Assembly: GCA_027050975.1 (NCBI GenBank)
Contig: JALUAR010000017.1
Span: forward strand, 2,947-27,160
Direction: 5' to 3'
Length of the DNA stretch: 24,214 nucleotides
Origin: Thermodesulfovibrio sp.
Lineage (GTDB): Bacteria; Nitrospirota; Thermodesulfovibrionia; Thermodesulfovibrionales; JdFR-85
In this document: positions 1-7,331 of the stretch, piece after piece
Numbering within the stretch: the first letter of the stretch is position 1
How the letters are laid out: the number at the start of each line of letters is the position of its first letter
Notes under the pieces: generated by a model
The model's database searches: none
The model's input: only the letters and a program-made list of their open reading frames with translations
Told to the model about the DNA's origin: nothing
Position numbers and translations under genes: made by a program

Positions 1-242
1 ATGGTAAAATCACCTGTCTTAAGCCGTTTCATTACATCTCTGTTGGCATCCCAGTTGTTAAAATCACCGACAATTGATACCTTTTTGGCTTCTGGCGCAG
101 CCTCTTTGGGCAGGCGGAATGTAACCCGGCAGATGGGTCTGGTCTTCAGGTACTGCTTACGCATCATGCAGCTGGTGTTTTTAGAAGACGCCTTCTGTCT
201 GGTTGCGGATTTCTCTGCTTTGGTGGTCCTTGCCTTTTTCAT
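1..242 (-). CDS. Glycogen-binding (CBM48 / isoamylase early-set) domain protein, 5' part only
   Basis: This leftward gene is cut by the window edge: 80 codons and two bases are visible. It starts at ATG 242-240 behind a strong Shine-Dalgarno (AGGAGGGG, complement of 246-253). The first 35 or so residues are basic and look disordered (MKKARTTKAEKSATRQK). A beta-strand segment follows with RVTFRLPKEA and the hallmark VSIVGDFNNWD at about residues 61-71. That motif is typical of the carbohydrate-binding module 48 shared by isoamylases, branching enzymes and AMPK beta subunits. Small stand-alone CBM48 proteins occur in many bacteria and are thought to bind glycogen or a partner protein; whether this one is stand-alone or the N-terminus of a larger enzyme cannot be told here. 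The domain call is firm; the function is open. Confidence 0.8.
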   Translation of the reverse strand, partial: MKKARTTKAEKSATRQKASSKNTSCMMRKQYLKTRPICRVTFRLPKEAAPEAKKVSIVGDFNNWDANRDVMKRLKTGDFT

Positions 243-265
243 GATCCCCTCCTGAAAAATTCCTG

Positions 266-334
266 TTCCTTTCATTTAAAGAAAGGAATATTCACTCCCT
301 GCTATGCAGGGCTAAATCAGTCTGTCTGATGCCC
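266..334 (-). other. Structured 5' leader of the CBM48 gene with two competing hairpins
   Basis: In transcript order on the minus strand there are three hairpins. Hairpin A has stems GGGC/GCCC (334-331 with 312-309) and ATCAG/CTGAT (330-326 with 320-316), with a 3-nt bulge. Hairpin B is CCCTGC-ATA-GCAGGG (311-297). Hairpin C is an 8-bp stem, TTCCTTTC/GAAAGGAA (288-266), just before the Shine-Dalgarno. A and B share bases 309-311, so only one can form fully. This resembles a leader that can switch structure, but I recognise no known riboswitch class and there is no U-tract terminator. The pairings are read directly; regulation is inference. Confidence 0.4.
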
Positions 335-343
335 CAATGTCTT

Positions 344-352
344 AATATAACA
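344..352 (-). promoter_or_regulatory. Extended -10 promoter candidate for the CBM48 gene
   Basis: On the minus strand the sequence reads TGT-TATATT, an extended -10 element (TGn at 352-350, hexamer at 349-344). I see no good -35. The expected start point is near 337, which gives a 5' leader of about 95 nt that contains the hairpins listed separately. This is a by-eye prediction. Confidence 0.35.
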
Positions 353-439
353 TAAACCATCTGGTTGAGGGTTACCAGAATTCCAAATCCAATGATAGGA
401 TTTATGCACCCCTTCCTGCGGTTGTTCGTTATCGTTACC

Positions 440-485
440 ACCCAAATTTACCGAGTATTATCATTTACTATCGGCATATTTGGGT
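440..485. repeat. Imperfect inverted repeat upstream of the 5-oxoprolinase-type gene
   Basis: ACCCAAAT (440-447) pairs with ATTTGGGT (478-485). Inside, CCGA (451-454) pairs with TCGG (471-474) across a symmetric 3x3 internal loop, with a 16-nt apical loop. It ends 36 nt before the predicted -10 of the rightward gene and has no U-tract, so it looks more like an operator or structural palindrome than a terminator. The word TTACC recurs at 372, 435, 448 and 485. The rest of the gap (353-521) also holds small hairpins (CTGGT/ACCAG 361-378; AAATCC/GGATTT 385-403) and no credible ORF. Confidence 0.4.
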
Positions 486-521
486 TACCGCTGGAGTTGG
501 GCTGATCTTTTGCAGATAGTG

Positions 522-527
522 TATAAT
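522..527 (+). promoter_or_regulatory. -10 element for the HyuA-HyuB gene, suggesting a leaderless mRNA
   Basis: A perfect TATAAT lies 8 nt before ATG 536, so the expected start point is about 534-536. No Shine-Dalgarno precedes the ATG, consistent with a leaderless or nearly leaderless transcript. The -35 region is poor; the best is TTGGGC at 497-502 with a 19-bp spacer. Confidence 0.5.
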
Positions 528-535
528 GTACTGTT

Positions 536-3500
536 ATGGATAAAATCACAAACAGATGGCGGTTTGCTATAGACAGAGGAGGCACCTTCACTGATGTTAT
601 AGGTGTCGATCCAGAAGGACATTATCATACACTGAAACTCCTTTCAGAGTCACCGGATTACAATGACCCAGCTGTTGAGGGGATAAGGAGGATACTGAAG
701 CTTGCGCCCTCTCAGGCCCTCTCTTCAGAGCTTGTGGAGTGCATAAGACTTGGCACAACCGTTGCCACAAATGCCCTTTTGCAAAGGAAAGGCGGTCGTG
801 TACTTCTTCTGACCACAAAGGGGTTTGCCGATATGCTGGATATAGGTTATCAGAGTCGTGACGATCTGTTCAGCCTCTGTATAAAAAAGCCTTTAAGGCT
901 TTATAGTGATGTTGTGGAGGTGGATGAGAGGATTGATGCTGAAGGAAGGATCATAAAAGAACCTAAAAGAGATGAACTCAAAGGGCTTTTGAGATCCTTT
1001 AGTCCAGCCGATTTCCATGCCGTGGCAGTGGTCTTTATGCATTCCTGGATTAATCCCGAGCATGAGTTGCTCTGTGAGGAGCTCTTAAAGGATTCCGGGT
1101 TTGAGAACATCTTTCTCTCACACAGGACATCCAATCAGATAAAGATTATCACCCGTGGACAGTCAACCATTGTTGATGCCTATCTGAGCCCTGTCCTTGC
1201 CGAATATCTGGAGGGATTAAAGAAAGAGATTGGAGATGTGAAGGTGGAGTTTTTTGTGAGTTCAGGAGGGCTTGTGCCACCTGAAGGTTTCAAGGGAAAG
1301 GATGCAGTACTATCAGGGCCTGCAGGAGGAGCGGTTGCCATTGCCTGTCTTTCAGAGGAGATGGCTCTGAAGGGTGCCATCGGATTTGATATGGGAGGAA
1401 CCTCAACGGATGTGTCGCGGTATGACGGACAGATGGAGAGGGTCTTTGAAAAGAGGATTTCCGATATTGAGATACAGACAGAGATGCTCGACATCCATAC
1501 CGTGGCCTCAGGAGGAGGTTCGATATTATGGTTTGACGGACAGAAGATGAGAGTTGGTCCTGACTCTGCCGGAGCCTATCCGGGGCCGGCATGTTATGGT
1601 TTTGGGGGACCTCTTACCATAACAGATGCGAATCTCCTGACAGGGCGGCTGATTCCGGAGTTCATGCCTAAGACTTTCGGACAGGGGCGAGACTCTACTG
1701 TGGATATCTCTGTTGTACAGGATGGTTTTGAGAGGCTCCGTAAGACCATAAATGAACACTCTGCTACAGCACTTTCTTCACAGGAGGTTGCACTTGGTTT
1801 TCTCAGAGTGGCAAACGAGCGTATGGCGCAGGCAATAAAGGAGGTCTCCATATCTAAGGGGGTTGACGTGAGGGATTATGCCCTTGTCTGTTTCGGAGGT
1901 GCTGGAGGCCAACATGCCTGTCGGGTTGCTTCTCTGCTTGATATGAAAGAGGTTATTTTTCATCCGTTGGCCAGCCTGTTTTCAGCTTATGGAATTGGGC
2001 TTGCCAGTACCGTATCAAAGAGTGTAAAAACCCATATGCTCTCTTATGACGCAAAAGGTCATGAGAAACTTAAAGAGATATTCCATGAGCTTGAGAAAGA
2101 ACTCCTGACAGAGGACCCTCATGGATACCATGTTGAGAGAGAGATTGACTTAAGGGTTAAAGGTACTGACAGGACCATAACAGTAAGATACAGTACATAT
2201 GATGAAACCTACAGAACCTTTGTGAATCATCACAGGAGGCTCTTCGGATTCTTCAGAAAGGATGCGGAAGTAGAGACAGTGACACTCAGGATATCGGTCA
2301 GAAAGAACACAGGTTTTCTGCCTCCCTATAAAGAGGAGTCTTCAGGTAGTAATCCACCTGTTCCTGTAATGTTTCATAAAATGTTTACAGAGGACGGCCA
2401 TGTGGAGACTCCTGTGTATCGCAGAGAGACACTCTCCACAGGAACGAGGCTGTCTGGTCCTGCATTGATTGTAGATAACTTTACCACCCTTGTAATAGAT
2501 AAGGAATTCGAGGCTACAGTTCATGAAAAGGGGGTAATCGTTGCCAGGCGATTACAAAGGCTGTCGGTGCCGGTACGGGTGTCCACTGAGAAGGCTGATC
2601 CGGTTCTGCTTGAGGTCTTTAACAATCTTTTTACAGGCATTGCAACAGAGATGGGACATACCCTAAGGAATACGGCCCACTCCGTTAACATAAAGGAGAG
2701 GCTGGATTTCTCATGTGCCATTTTTGACCCTGGTGGAGAGCTTGTGGCCAATGCTCCACATATCCCCGTTCATCTCGGATCAATGGCGGATACTGTTAAA
2801 GCGATACTGAGGCAGCATGGAGCCGATCTGCGACCAGGTGATATCTACGTAACAAACAATCCCTACCGAGGTGGGTCCCATCTGCCGGATATAACTGTTA
2901 TATCACCCGTATTTTCAGACAGCGGAGAGTTATTATTCTTTACAGCAGCCAGGGGACACCATGCCGATATTGGAGGAACAACACCAGGGTCCATGCCGCC
3001 GGAGGCGACCCATATAAGTGAGGAGGGTATTCTCATTGACGGCTTTTTGCTTCTTCGCGGAGGCCGTTTAAGAGAAGAGGAGTTCAGAAGGTTGTTAACA
3101 GAACATCCGTATCCTGTAAGGGATATCGAACAAAGGATTGCCGATCTGATAGCCCAGATGGCTGCCTGTAGAAAAGGTGAGACGGAGTTGAAGGCTGTCA
3201 TTGACAAATACGGATACGAGACCGTAAGGTCCTATATGGCCTTTATTCAGGACAATGGCGCCTTTGCTGTAAAGTTGGCACTGTGGAATCTTCTTGGTGA
3301 AAGGGACTCTCTCTGCAGTAGCTTTGAGGACTGTCTTGACGACGGAACAGTAATCAAGGTGAAGGTTTCCATCCAGGCAGGTGAGAACCCTCCTGACACG
3401 GTCAGGGCTGTATTTGACTTTACAGGTACGGATTCACAGCACTGCAGTGACAACCTTAATGCCCCTCTGTCTGTAACACGTTCTGCTGTATTGTATGTTC

Positions 3501-4168
3501 TCAGAACTCTGACGGATGACGAAATCCCTCTTAACAGTGGATGTCTGAGACCTGTGAGATTGATTGTTCCCGAGAGATCCATTCTCAATCCAGATTATCC
3601 TGTGGCAGTGGCAAGCGGTAATGTTGAGACCTCTCAAAGGGTGGTTGATGTGCTTCTATGTGCACTGGGAGTTGCTGCTGCCTCTCAGGGAACCATGAAT
3701 AATCTTCTTTTTGAGGTGGAGGGAGAGAGCCCTTATTACGAGACCCTTGGCGGAGGCTATGGTGCCACAGAGGGCTGCGATGGAGCCTCGGCCATACAGG
3801 TTCATATGACAAACACAAGGATCACTGACCCCGAGGTTCTTGAGTTAAGACATCCCGGGATCATGCTAAAAAGATTCATTATAAGAAGAAACTCCGGTGG
3901 CAGAGGCAGATACAGGGGAGGTAACGGACTAATAAGAGAAATTCTCTTCAAAAAGCCGGCCACGGTAACCATTATCTCCGAGAGGAGATCAAAGGCTCCC
4001 TTTGGTCTACATGGAGGAGCAGCCGGAAGGGCAGGTGTTAATCTTCTCCGAAGAAGAGACGGCAGCCTGGTAAGACTTCCTGGTAGAACAGTCCTGAAAC
4101 TCTCACCCGGCGAGTCCGTTATCATCAAGACCCCCGGAGGAGGAGGTTACGGAACTACTCCTCCTTAA
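536..4168 (+). CDS. Hydantoinase/oxoprolinase family protein, HyuA-HyuB fusion (5-oxoprolinase type)
   Basis: This 1210-residue protein joins the two halves that are separate HyuA and HyuB subunits in other bacteria. The N-terminal half (about 1-690) has the ASKHA-type ATP-binding signatures DRGGTFTDVIG (13-23) and GFDMGGTSTDVSR (near 283), then GPACYGFGGPLTITDANLL. The C-terminal half (about 700-1210) has the HyuB features PHIPVHLGSMADTV and NNPYRGGSHLPDI and ends glycine-rich. The length matches ATP-dependent 5-oxoprolinase, which opens 5-oxo-L-proline to glutamate in the cytoplasm. Relatives act on hydantoins or, as separate subunits, carboxylate acetone, so the exact substrate is not proven. 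The start is ATG 536, with no Shine-Dalgarno and TATAAT just upstream. It ends convergently, overlapping the 3' end of the zinc-ribbon gene by 14 nt. It stands alone, without neighbouring glutathione or proline genes. Confidence 0.85.
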   Translation: MDKITNRWRFAIDRGGTFTDVIGVDPEGHYHTLKLLSESPDYNDPAVEGIRRILKLAPSQALSSELVECIRLGTTVATNALLQRKGGRVLLLTTKGFADMLDIGYQSRDDLFSLCIKKPLRLYSDVVEVDERIDAEGRIIKEPKRDELKGLLRSFSPADFHAVAVVFMHSWINPEHELLCEELLKDSGFENIFLSHRTSNQIKIITRGQSTIVDAYLSPVLAEYLEGLKKEIGDVKVEFFVSSGGLVPPEGFKGKDAVLSGPAGGAVAIACLSEEMALKGAIGFDMGGTSTDVSRYDGQMERVFEKRISDIEIQTEMLDIHTVASGGGSILWFDGQKMRVGPDSAGAYPGPACYGFGGPLTITDANLLTGRLIPEFMPKTFGQGRDSTVDISVVQDGFERLRKTINEHSATALSSQEVALGFLRVANERMAQAIKEVSISKGVDVRDYALVCFGGAGGQHACRVASLLDMKEVIFHPLASLFSAYGIGLASTVSKSVKTHMLSYDAKGHEKLKEIFHELEKELLTEDPHGYHVEREIDLRVKGTDRTITVRYSTYDETYRTFVNHHRRLFGFFRKDAEVETVTLRISVRKNTGFLPPYKEESSGSNPPVPVMFHKMFTEDGHVETPVYRRETLSTGTRLSGPALIVDNFTTLVIDKEFEATVHEKGVIVARRLQRLSVPVRVSTEKADPVLLEVFNNLFTGIATEMGHTLRNTAHSVNIKERLDFSCAIFDPGGELVANAPHIPVHLGSMADTVKAILRQHGADLRPGDIYVTNNPYRGGSHLPDITVISPVFSDSGELLFFTAARGHHADIGGTTPGSMPPEATHISEEGILIDGFLLLRGGRLREEEFRRLLTEHPYPVRDIEQRIADLIAQMAACRKGETELKAVIDKYGYETVRSYMAFIQDNGAFAVKLALWNLLGERDSLCSSFEDCLDDGTVIKVKVSIQAGENPPDTVRAVFDFTGTDSQHCSDNLNAPLSVTRSAVLYVLRTLTDDEIPLNSGCLRPVRLIVPERSILNPDYPVAVASGNVETSQRVVDVLLCALGVAAASQGTMNNLLFEVEGESPYYETLGGGYGATEGCDGASAIQVHMTNTRITDPEVLELRHPGIMLKRFIIRRNSGGRGRYRGGNGLIREILFKKPATVTIISERRSKAPFGLHGGAAGRAGVNLLRRRDGSLVRLPGRTVLKLSPGESVIIKTPGGGGYGTTPP

Positions 4169-4406
4169 TAGCCTTCATCAGTCTCTCATATTTTTCGGTC
4201 CCCACGCACTCCTTTGCCGCAGGACACCACTGAAGGCAGGTGGGTTTCATATCCCTTGAGACTGTCCTTTTGCATCCAGGGCAGACCGTTTCAGGCTCAT
4301 CCGACCATATCTCCACGGCACTGCCGCAGAATACACAGGTGATCTCCTCCGGATAGGGATTCCTGATCTCTCTGCTTCCAGGACATGATTCTTTAAAGTT
4401 ACTCAT
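4155..4406 (-). CDS. Small cysteine-rich zinc-ribbon protein
   Basis: This 83-residue cytoplasmic protein has two CxxC pairs, CVFCG and CPGCK, about 20 residues apart, as in a zinc ribbon. They are followed by a second cysteine cluster, CLQWCPAAKECVG. This two-part arrangement resembles small proteins and domains often auto-labelled 'phosphohydrolase' in anaerobic bacteria, but no catalytic HD motif is present, so I do not assign an activity. I chose ATG 4406 (MSNFKESCPG), although the frame stays open to 4502, because a consensus -10 (TATAAT, complement of 4413-4418) places the transcription start on this ATG, and the upstream codons would lie in the promoter and FNR-like box. The 3' end overlaps the convergent HyuA-HyuB gene by 14 nt. 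The regulatory signals suggest oxygen- or redox-linked expression. Confidence 0.7.
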   Translation of the reverse strand: MSNFKESCPGSREIRNPYPEEITCVFCGSAVEIWSDEPETVCPGCKRTVSRDMKPTCLQWCPAAKECVGTEKYERLMKAIKEE

Positions 4407-4412
4407 ACTTTT

Positions 4413-4418
4413 ATTATA
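4413..4418 (-). promoter_or_regulatory. Consensus -10 of the zinc-ribbon gene, start point on the ATG
   Basis: The minus strand reads TATAAT followed by AAAAGT and then ATG. Counting the hexamer as -12 to -7 puts +1 at 4406, the A of the start codon, with no Shine-Dalgarno. The -35 region is weak, as expected if an activator bound at the adjacent palindrome drives the promoter. Confidence 0.55.
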
Positions 4419-4439
4419 CACAAACCTTATCCCTATTCC

Positions 4440-4453
4440 ATGATTTAAATCAT
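4440..4453. promoter_or_regulatory. FNR/CRP-family-like operator
   Basis: ATGATTTAAATCAT is a perfect 14-bp palindrome. It matches the FNR-type box TTGAT-N4-ATCAA at all positions except the outermost base of each half. Its centre, between 4446 and 4447, lies about -40.5 from the predicted start point at 4406, close to the -41.5 used by class II FNR/CRP-type activators. It also lies in the divergent region shared with the rightward binding-protein gene. The palindrome is seen; the regulator is inferred. Confidence 0.5.
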
Positions 4454-4584
4454 AATCACCAGTGTTGGTTAACATTGAACAGATTTTAATGGGGAAATCC
4501 AAGTAATTGAAAAGGAGTTGAATGATTTGAGGAAAAATCTAAAATTGTAACTTTAGACAAAATCAAGGTGAAAGTTTAGAGGTT

Positions 4585-4612
4585 TAAAGTTTGATTTGCC
4601 GGGTGTCGATAT
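4585..4612 (+). promoter_or_regulatory. Sigma-28 (FliA)-type promoter for the binding-protein/chemoreceptor pair
   Basis: TAAAGTTT (4585-4592) is an exact match to the sigma-28 -35 element. After 12 bp comes GTCGATAT (4605-4612), which matches the -10 consensus GCCGATAA at six of eight positions. The usual spacing is 11 bp. The expected start point is about 4620, about 55 nt before the start codon at 4676. Sigma-28 classically drives chemoreceptor and late flagellar genes, which fits the chemoreceptor that is second in this unit. Confidence 0.6.
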
Positions 4613-4633
4613 AAGAGTTAACAGGCTAAAAAG

Positions 4634-4646
4634 GCTACTTTGTAGC
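4634..4646 (+). other. Small leader hairpin before the binding-protein gene
   Basis: GCTAC-TTT-GTAGC forms a 5-bp stem with a 3-nt loop in the predicted 5' leader. It ends 14 nt before the GGAGG ribosome-binding site at 4661-4665. It has no U-tract, and its role is unknown. Confidence 0.3.
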
Positions 4647-4675
4647 TGATAACATGGCAAGGAGGTGGGCTAAGG

Positions 4676-5521
4676 ATGAGGGACATATACAAAAAAGGAC
4701 TTTACATTATCTTAATTACTGTTGGGCTTCTTTTCCTTGGAACAACAGCAGAGGCAAAGGAGTTGAAGTGGGTTGGTTGTGGTATCACCAAAAAGGCATT
4801 TATGAAGGAGCTGGCAGCAGCCTATGAGGCTAAGACAGGTGTGAAGATCATTATTAAAGGCGGAGGCGCCACAAAGGGAATAAGGGCTGTGGCCAAGGGG
4901 ATTGCGGACATGGGTGGCTCTTGCAGACATGCCTTGAATGTTCCAGAAGAAAATGGTGTAAAGATGAATCAGGTAGCATGGGATGCCCTTGTGGTGGTTG
5001 TAAATAAGGATAACCCCGTTGATAACATCACTACAGAACAGCTCAAGGCAGTTCTTACTGGAAAGATAAAGAACTGGAAGGAGCTCGGAGGGCCTGATGC
5101 TCCTTTAACCCTCTATGTGAGAAAAGGAAAGATCAGTGGCGTGGGCCTTATGGCCAGGGAATTGATCTTTAATAATCACAATCAGGAGTTTGCCGCTGAT
5201 GCAAAGAAGATGAAGAGTTCCGGTCCCCTGGAAAGGGCGATATCAAGAGACAAATACGGAATTGGTGTAACAGGAATCTCAAGTGCCAAAAAGAGGACAA
5301 AGCTGAAGATTCTCAAGGTTGATGGTGTTGCTCCGACAAAGGAGAATATAGCCTCAGGTAAGTATCCCTTCTACAGGCCGTTGTATCTTGTGACAAAAGA
5401 GTCTCCTTCAGGAGAGGTGAAGAAGTTCATAGAATTTGCCCTGAGTCCCGAAGGACAGAAGATAATAGCCGAGCAGGGTACAGTGACTCTTGCGGAGGGA
5501 AAATCGTTGAAGGGAAGGTAA
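4676..5521 (+). CDS. Periplasmic PstS-like substrate-binding protein
   Basis: This 281-residue exported protein has a clear signal peptide: a basic start, a hydrophobic run and cleavage after AEA near residue 27. The mature part follows the phosphate-type (PBP-like) binding-protein pattern, with KWVGCGITKKAFMKELAAAY, a GGGATKGIRAV loop, KDNPVDNITTEQLKAVLTGK and a C-terminal FALSPEGQKIIAEQG. The segment DNITTEQLKAVLTGKIKNW is strongly PstS-like. Ligand-binding residues cannot be assigned, so phosphate is only one possibility; other oxyanions or small acids are possible. GGAGG precedes the ATG at good spacing. No permease or ATPase gene is adjacent. Instead a chemoreceptor gene follows after 26 nt, which suggests that it presents ligand to the receptor rather than to a transporter. 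Confidence 0.8.
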   Translation: MRDIYKKGLYIILITVGLLFLGTTAEAKELKWVGCGITKKAFMKELAAAYEAKTGVKIIIKGGGATKGIRAVAKGIADMGGSCRHALNVPEENGVKMNQVAWDALVVVVNKDNPVDNITTEQLKAVLTGKIKNWKELGGPDAPLTLYVRKGKISGVGLMARELIFNNHNQEFAADAKKMKSSGPLERAISRDKYGIGVTGISSAKKRTKLKILKVDGVAPTKENIASGKYPFYRPLYLVTKESPSGEVKKFIEFALSPEGQKIIAEQGTVTLAEGKSLKGR

Positions 5522-5547
5522 GAAAGGCTGAAATGGAGGTGTAAGCC

Positions 5548-7248
5548 ATGAAACTCAGTAATATAAAGATCTCTCATAAGCTGTTCATAATGACAGTGGC
5601 AGGACTGATAGTCCTGTCACTGTTCGGCTTTAGTGCGGTCAACATGGGCAGAGGCCAACTTGCTTCTTTAAAGGAGGTATATGTCAACAATCTTACACCC
5701 CTTGATAACCTCAGAAATATTCAGCTAATCCTGAGAGAGGTTGATTATCAGATGGTGGGAGTTATCAGTTCTGCCGAGTCATCACAGAAGGCAGCCAGTC
5801 ATCTCTCAGAGGCTCTGAAGAAGCTTGATAGCCTTTGGAAAAAAACTGAGTCGGTCTTAAATGCCGAAGAACTCGGGGGAACGATAAAGGATTTCAAGAA
5901 ACAATTTGCGGAATTCAAGAAGCTGGCTGTTGAGCTTAAAAAGGCATATGAATCGGATGATATTGATACGGTAGATCTTGTTCATGAAAAATGGCTTGAT
6001 ATAAAGAAGGCCATCTTTCAATCGATTGACAAAATGGCAGAACAACAAAAGCAACTTGTCGAGACATTCTACCAGAACAAAAGAAAGAGCATTTCAAAGG
6101 TAATCACCACTATAGGAGTGGTTACGATTGTCAGTGTTATATGCTTTATTGTCTTTGCGATGTTTATTGCAAGATCGATAAGCAGGCCGGTGCATCTTGT
6201 TATGGAGGCATCAAAAGAGATCTCTAAAGGTGACCTTACCAAAAGGATCGATGTGAACAGCTCGGATGAGATGGGCATTATGGCAAGCACGTTGAATCAG
6301 ATGTTAGGACATCTGAACACTGTTTTTTATAAGATTTCCGAGAATATCAGATCCATATCCACTCAGGCTGTAAGGGTGGCAGAGTTTTCCGAAGAGTTAA
6401 AGGAGAACACATCACGGCAAAACCGGCAGGTCGAACAGGTTGCCTCGGCTGCCACAGAGATGTCACAAACCATAGTTGATATGGCACAGAATGCCTCCAG
6501 TGCATCCGAGTCTGCCAAGCTCTCATATGATGCGGCTATGAAGGGTAAGGCTGTGGTTGGTGAGGTGGTAGACAATATCAAAGGCCTTGCGGATGAGATA
6601 AGTGATGCATCGGCAAAGCTGGAGACTTTAGGTGAGCGGTCCAAAGAAATCGGAGAGATACTCTCTGTTATCCAGGACATAGCAGACCAGACAAATCTGC
6701 TTGCCCTGAATGCAGCCATCGAGGCGGCCAGAGCGGGAGAGCAAGGAAGAGGCTTTGCAGTAGTGGCGGACGAGGTACGGAAGCTTGCTGAAAAAACAGC
6801 TCATGCAACCGAAGAGATTGCAGAGAAGATCGTGTCAGTCCAGAAAGAGACGGACAATACGATCGTCGTAATGCAAAGAAGCACTAATGCCGTAAGCAAG
6901 TCTGTGGAGATAGCAAGAGGTGCCGGAGACGCGCTCCAGGAGATAGTTAGCAGTTCGGAACAGGTGATGGAGATGGTTCAGAGAATTGCAACAGCCACGG
7001 AACAGCAGTCCTCAGCTGCCGAAGAGGTGAGCCAGAGTATGGAACATGTTGCCGACATAGTAAAACATACTTCAGAGCAGGTTTACTCACTGAAGGCACT
7101 CTCTGACGAACTCCTTGGTATCGCCAATACATTGAAGGAACAGATAAGCTGTTTCGTGACCAACCAGAATGCTGAGATAGAGTGCAAACTTGATCCCGAA
7201 CTGCTTGAAACAGACAGTGCTGCCAGAGTGCACGTTGTAACGGCTTGA
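5548..7248 (+). CDS. Methyl-accepting chemotaxis protein
   Basis: This 566-residue transmembrane chemoreceptor starts with a short cytoplasmic N-terminus and TM1 (about 12-32). A helical periplasmic domain of about 150 residues follows, compatible with the four-helix-bundle (4HB) ligand domain. TM2 is at about 186-208, a HAMP domain begins at SISRPV (about 210-260), and a long signalling coiled coil follows. The conserved hairpin tip that binds CheA and CheW is present (DIADQTNLLALNAAIEAARA, then EQGRGFAVVADEVRKLAE). The C-terminus (ARVHVVTA) lacks a CheR/CheB-docking pentapeptide, so adaptation enzymes would have to act without tethering. A GGAGGT site precedes ATG 5548. It is probably co-transcribed with the upstream binding protein from the sigma-28-type promoter. 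No che genes are in the window. Confidence 0.95.
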   Translation: MKLSNIKISHKLFIMTVAGLIVLSLFGFSAVNMGRGQLASLKEVYVNNLTPLDNLRNIQLILREVDYQMVGVISSAESSQKAASHLSEALKKLDSLWKKTESVLNAEELGGTIKDFKKQFAEFKKLAVELKKAYESDDIDTVDLVHEKWLDIKKAIFQSIDKMAEQQKQLVETFYQNKRKSISKVITTIGVVTIVSVICFIVFAMFIARSISRPVHLVMEASKEISKGDLTKRIDVNSSDEMGIMASTLNQMLGHLNTVFYKISENIRSISTQAVRVAEFSEELKENTSRQNRQVEQVASAATEMSQTIVDMAQNASSASESAKLSYDAAMKGKAVVGEVVDNIKGLADEISDASAKLETLGERSKEIGEILSVIQDIADQTNLLALNAAIEAARAGEQGRGFAVVADEVRKLAEKTAHATEEIAEKIVSVQKETDNTIVVMQRSTNAVSKSVEIARGAGDALQEIVSSSEQVMEMVQRIATATEQQSSAAEEVSQSMEHVADIVKHTSEQVYSLKALSDELLGIANTLKEQISCFVTNQNAEIECKLDPELLETDSAARVHVVTA

Positions 7249-7316
7249 TTTCTTGTGTTTTGAGCAATAGAGTGTTTTTTTCAGCGCAAAGGAATCGGTG
7301 TGCCTTCTTCCGTTAA

Positions 7317-7325
7317 TGCTAAGAT
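7317..7325 (+). promoter_or_regulatory. Extended -10 candidate for the exported hypothetical gene
   Basis: TGC-TAAGAT (TGn at 7317-7319, hexamer at 7320-7325) lies 6 nt before ATG 7332, so the predicted start point falls on the start codon. No Shine-Dalgarno is visible. No convincing terminator separates this gene from the chemoreceptor 83 nt upstream, so read-through is also possible. Confidence 0.35.
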
Positions 7326-7331
7326 AGTATT

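Noticed and set aside
1..255. Plus-strand open frame of 84 codons at the window start
   Set aside because: The opposite strand encodes a CBM48 domain with a strong ribosome site; the plus-strand frame is its shadow.
4139..4164. GGAGGAG/CTCCTCC inverted repeat as a bidirectional terminator for the convergent genes
   Set aside because: It falls in glycine-rich coding sequence, has a 12-nt loop and no U-tract on either strand.
4407..4502. Longer start for the zinc-ribbon gene at 4502
   Set aside because: The extra codons span the -10 element and the FNR-like palindrome.
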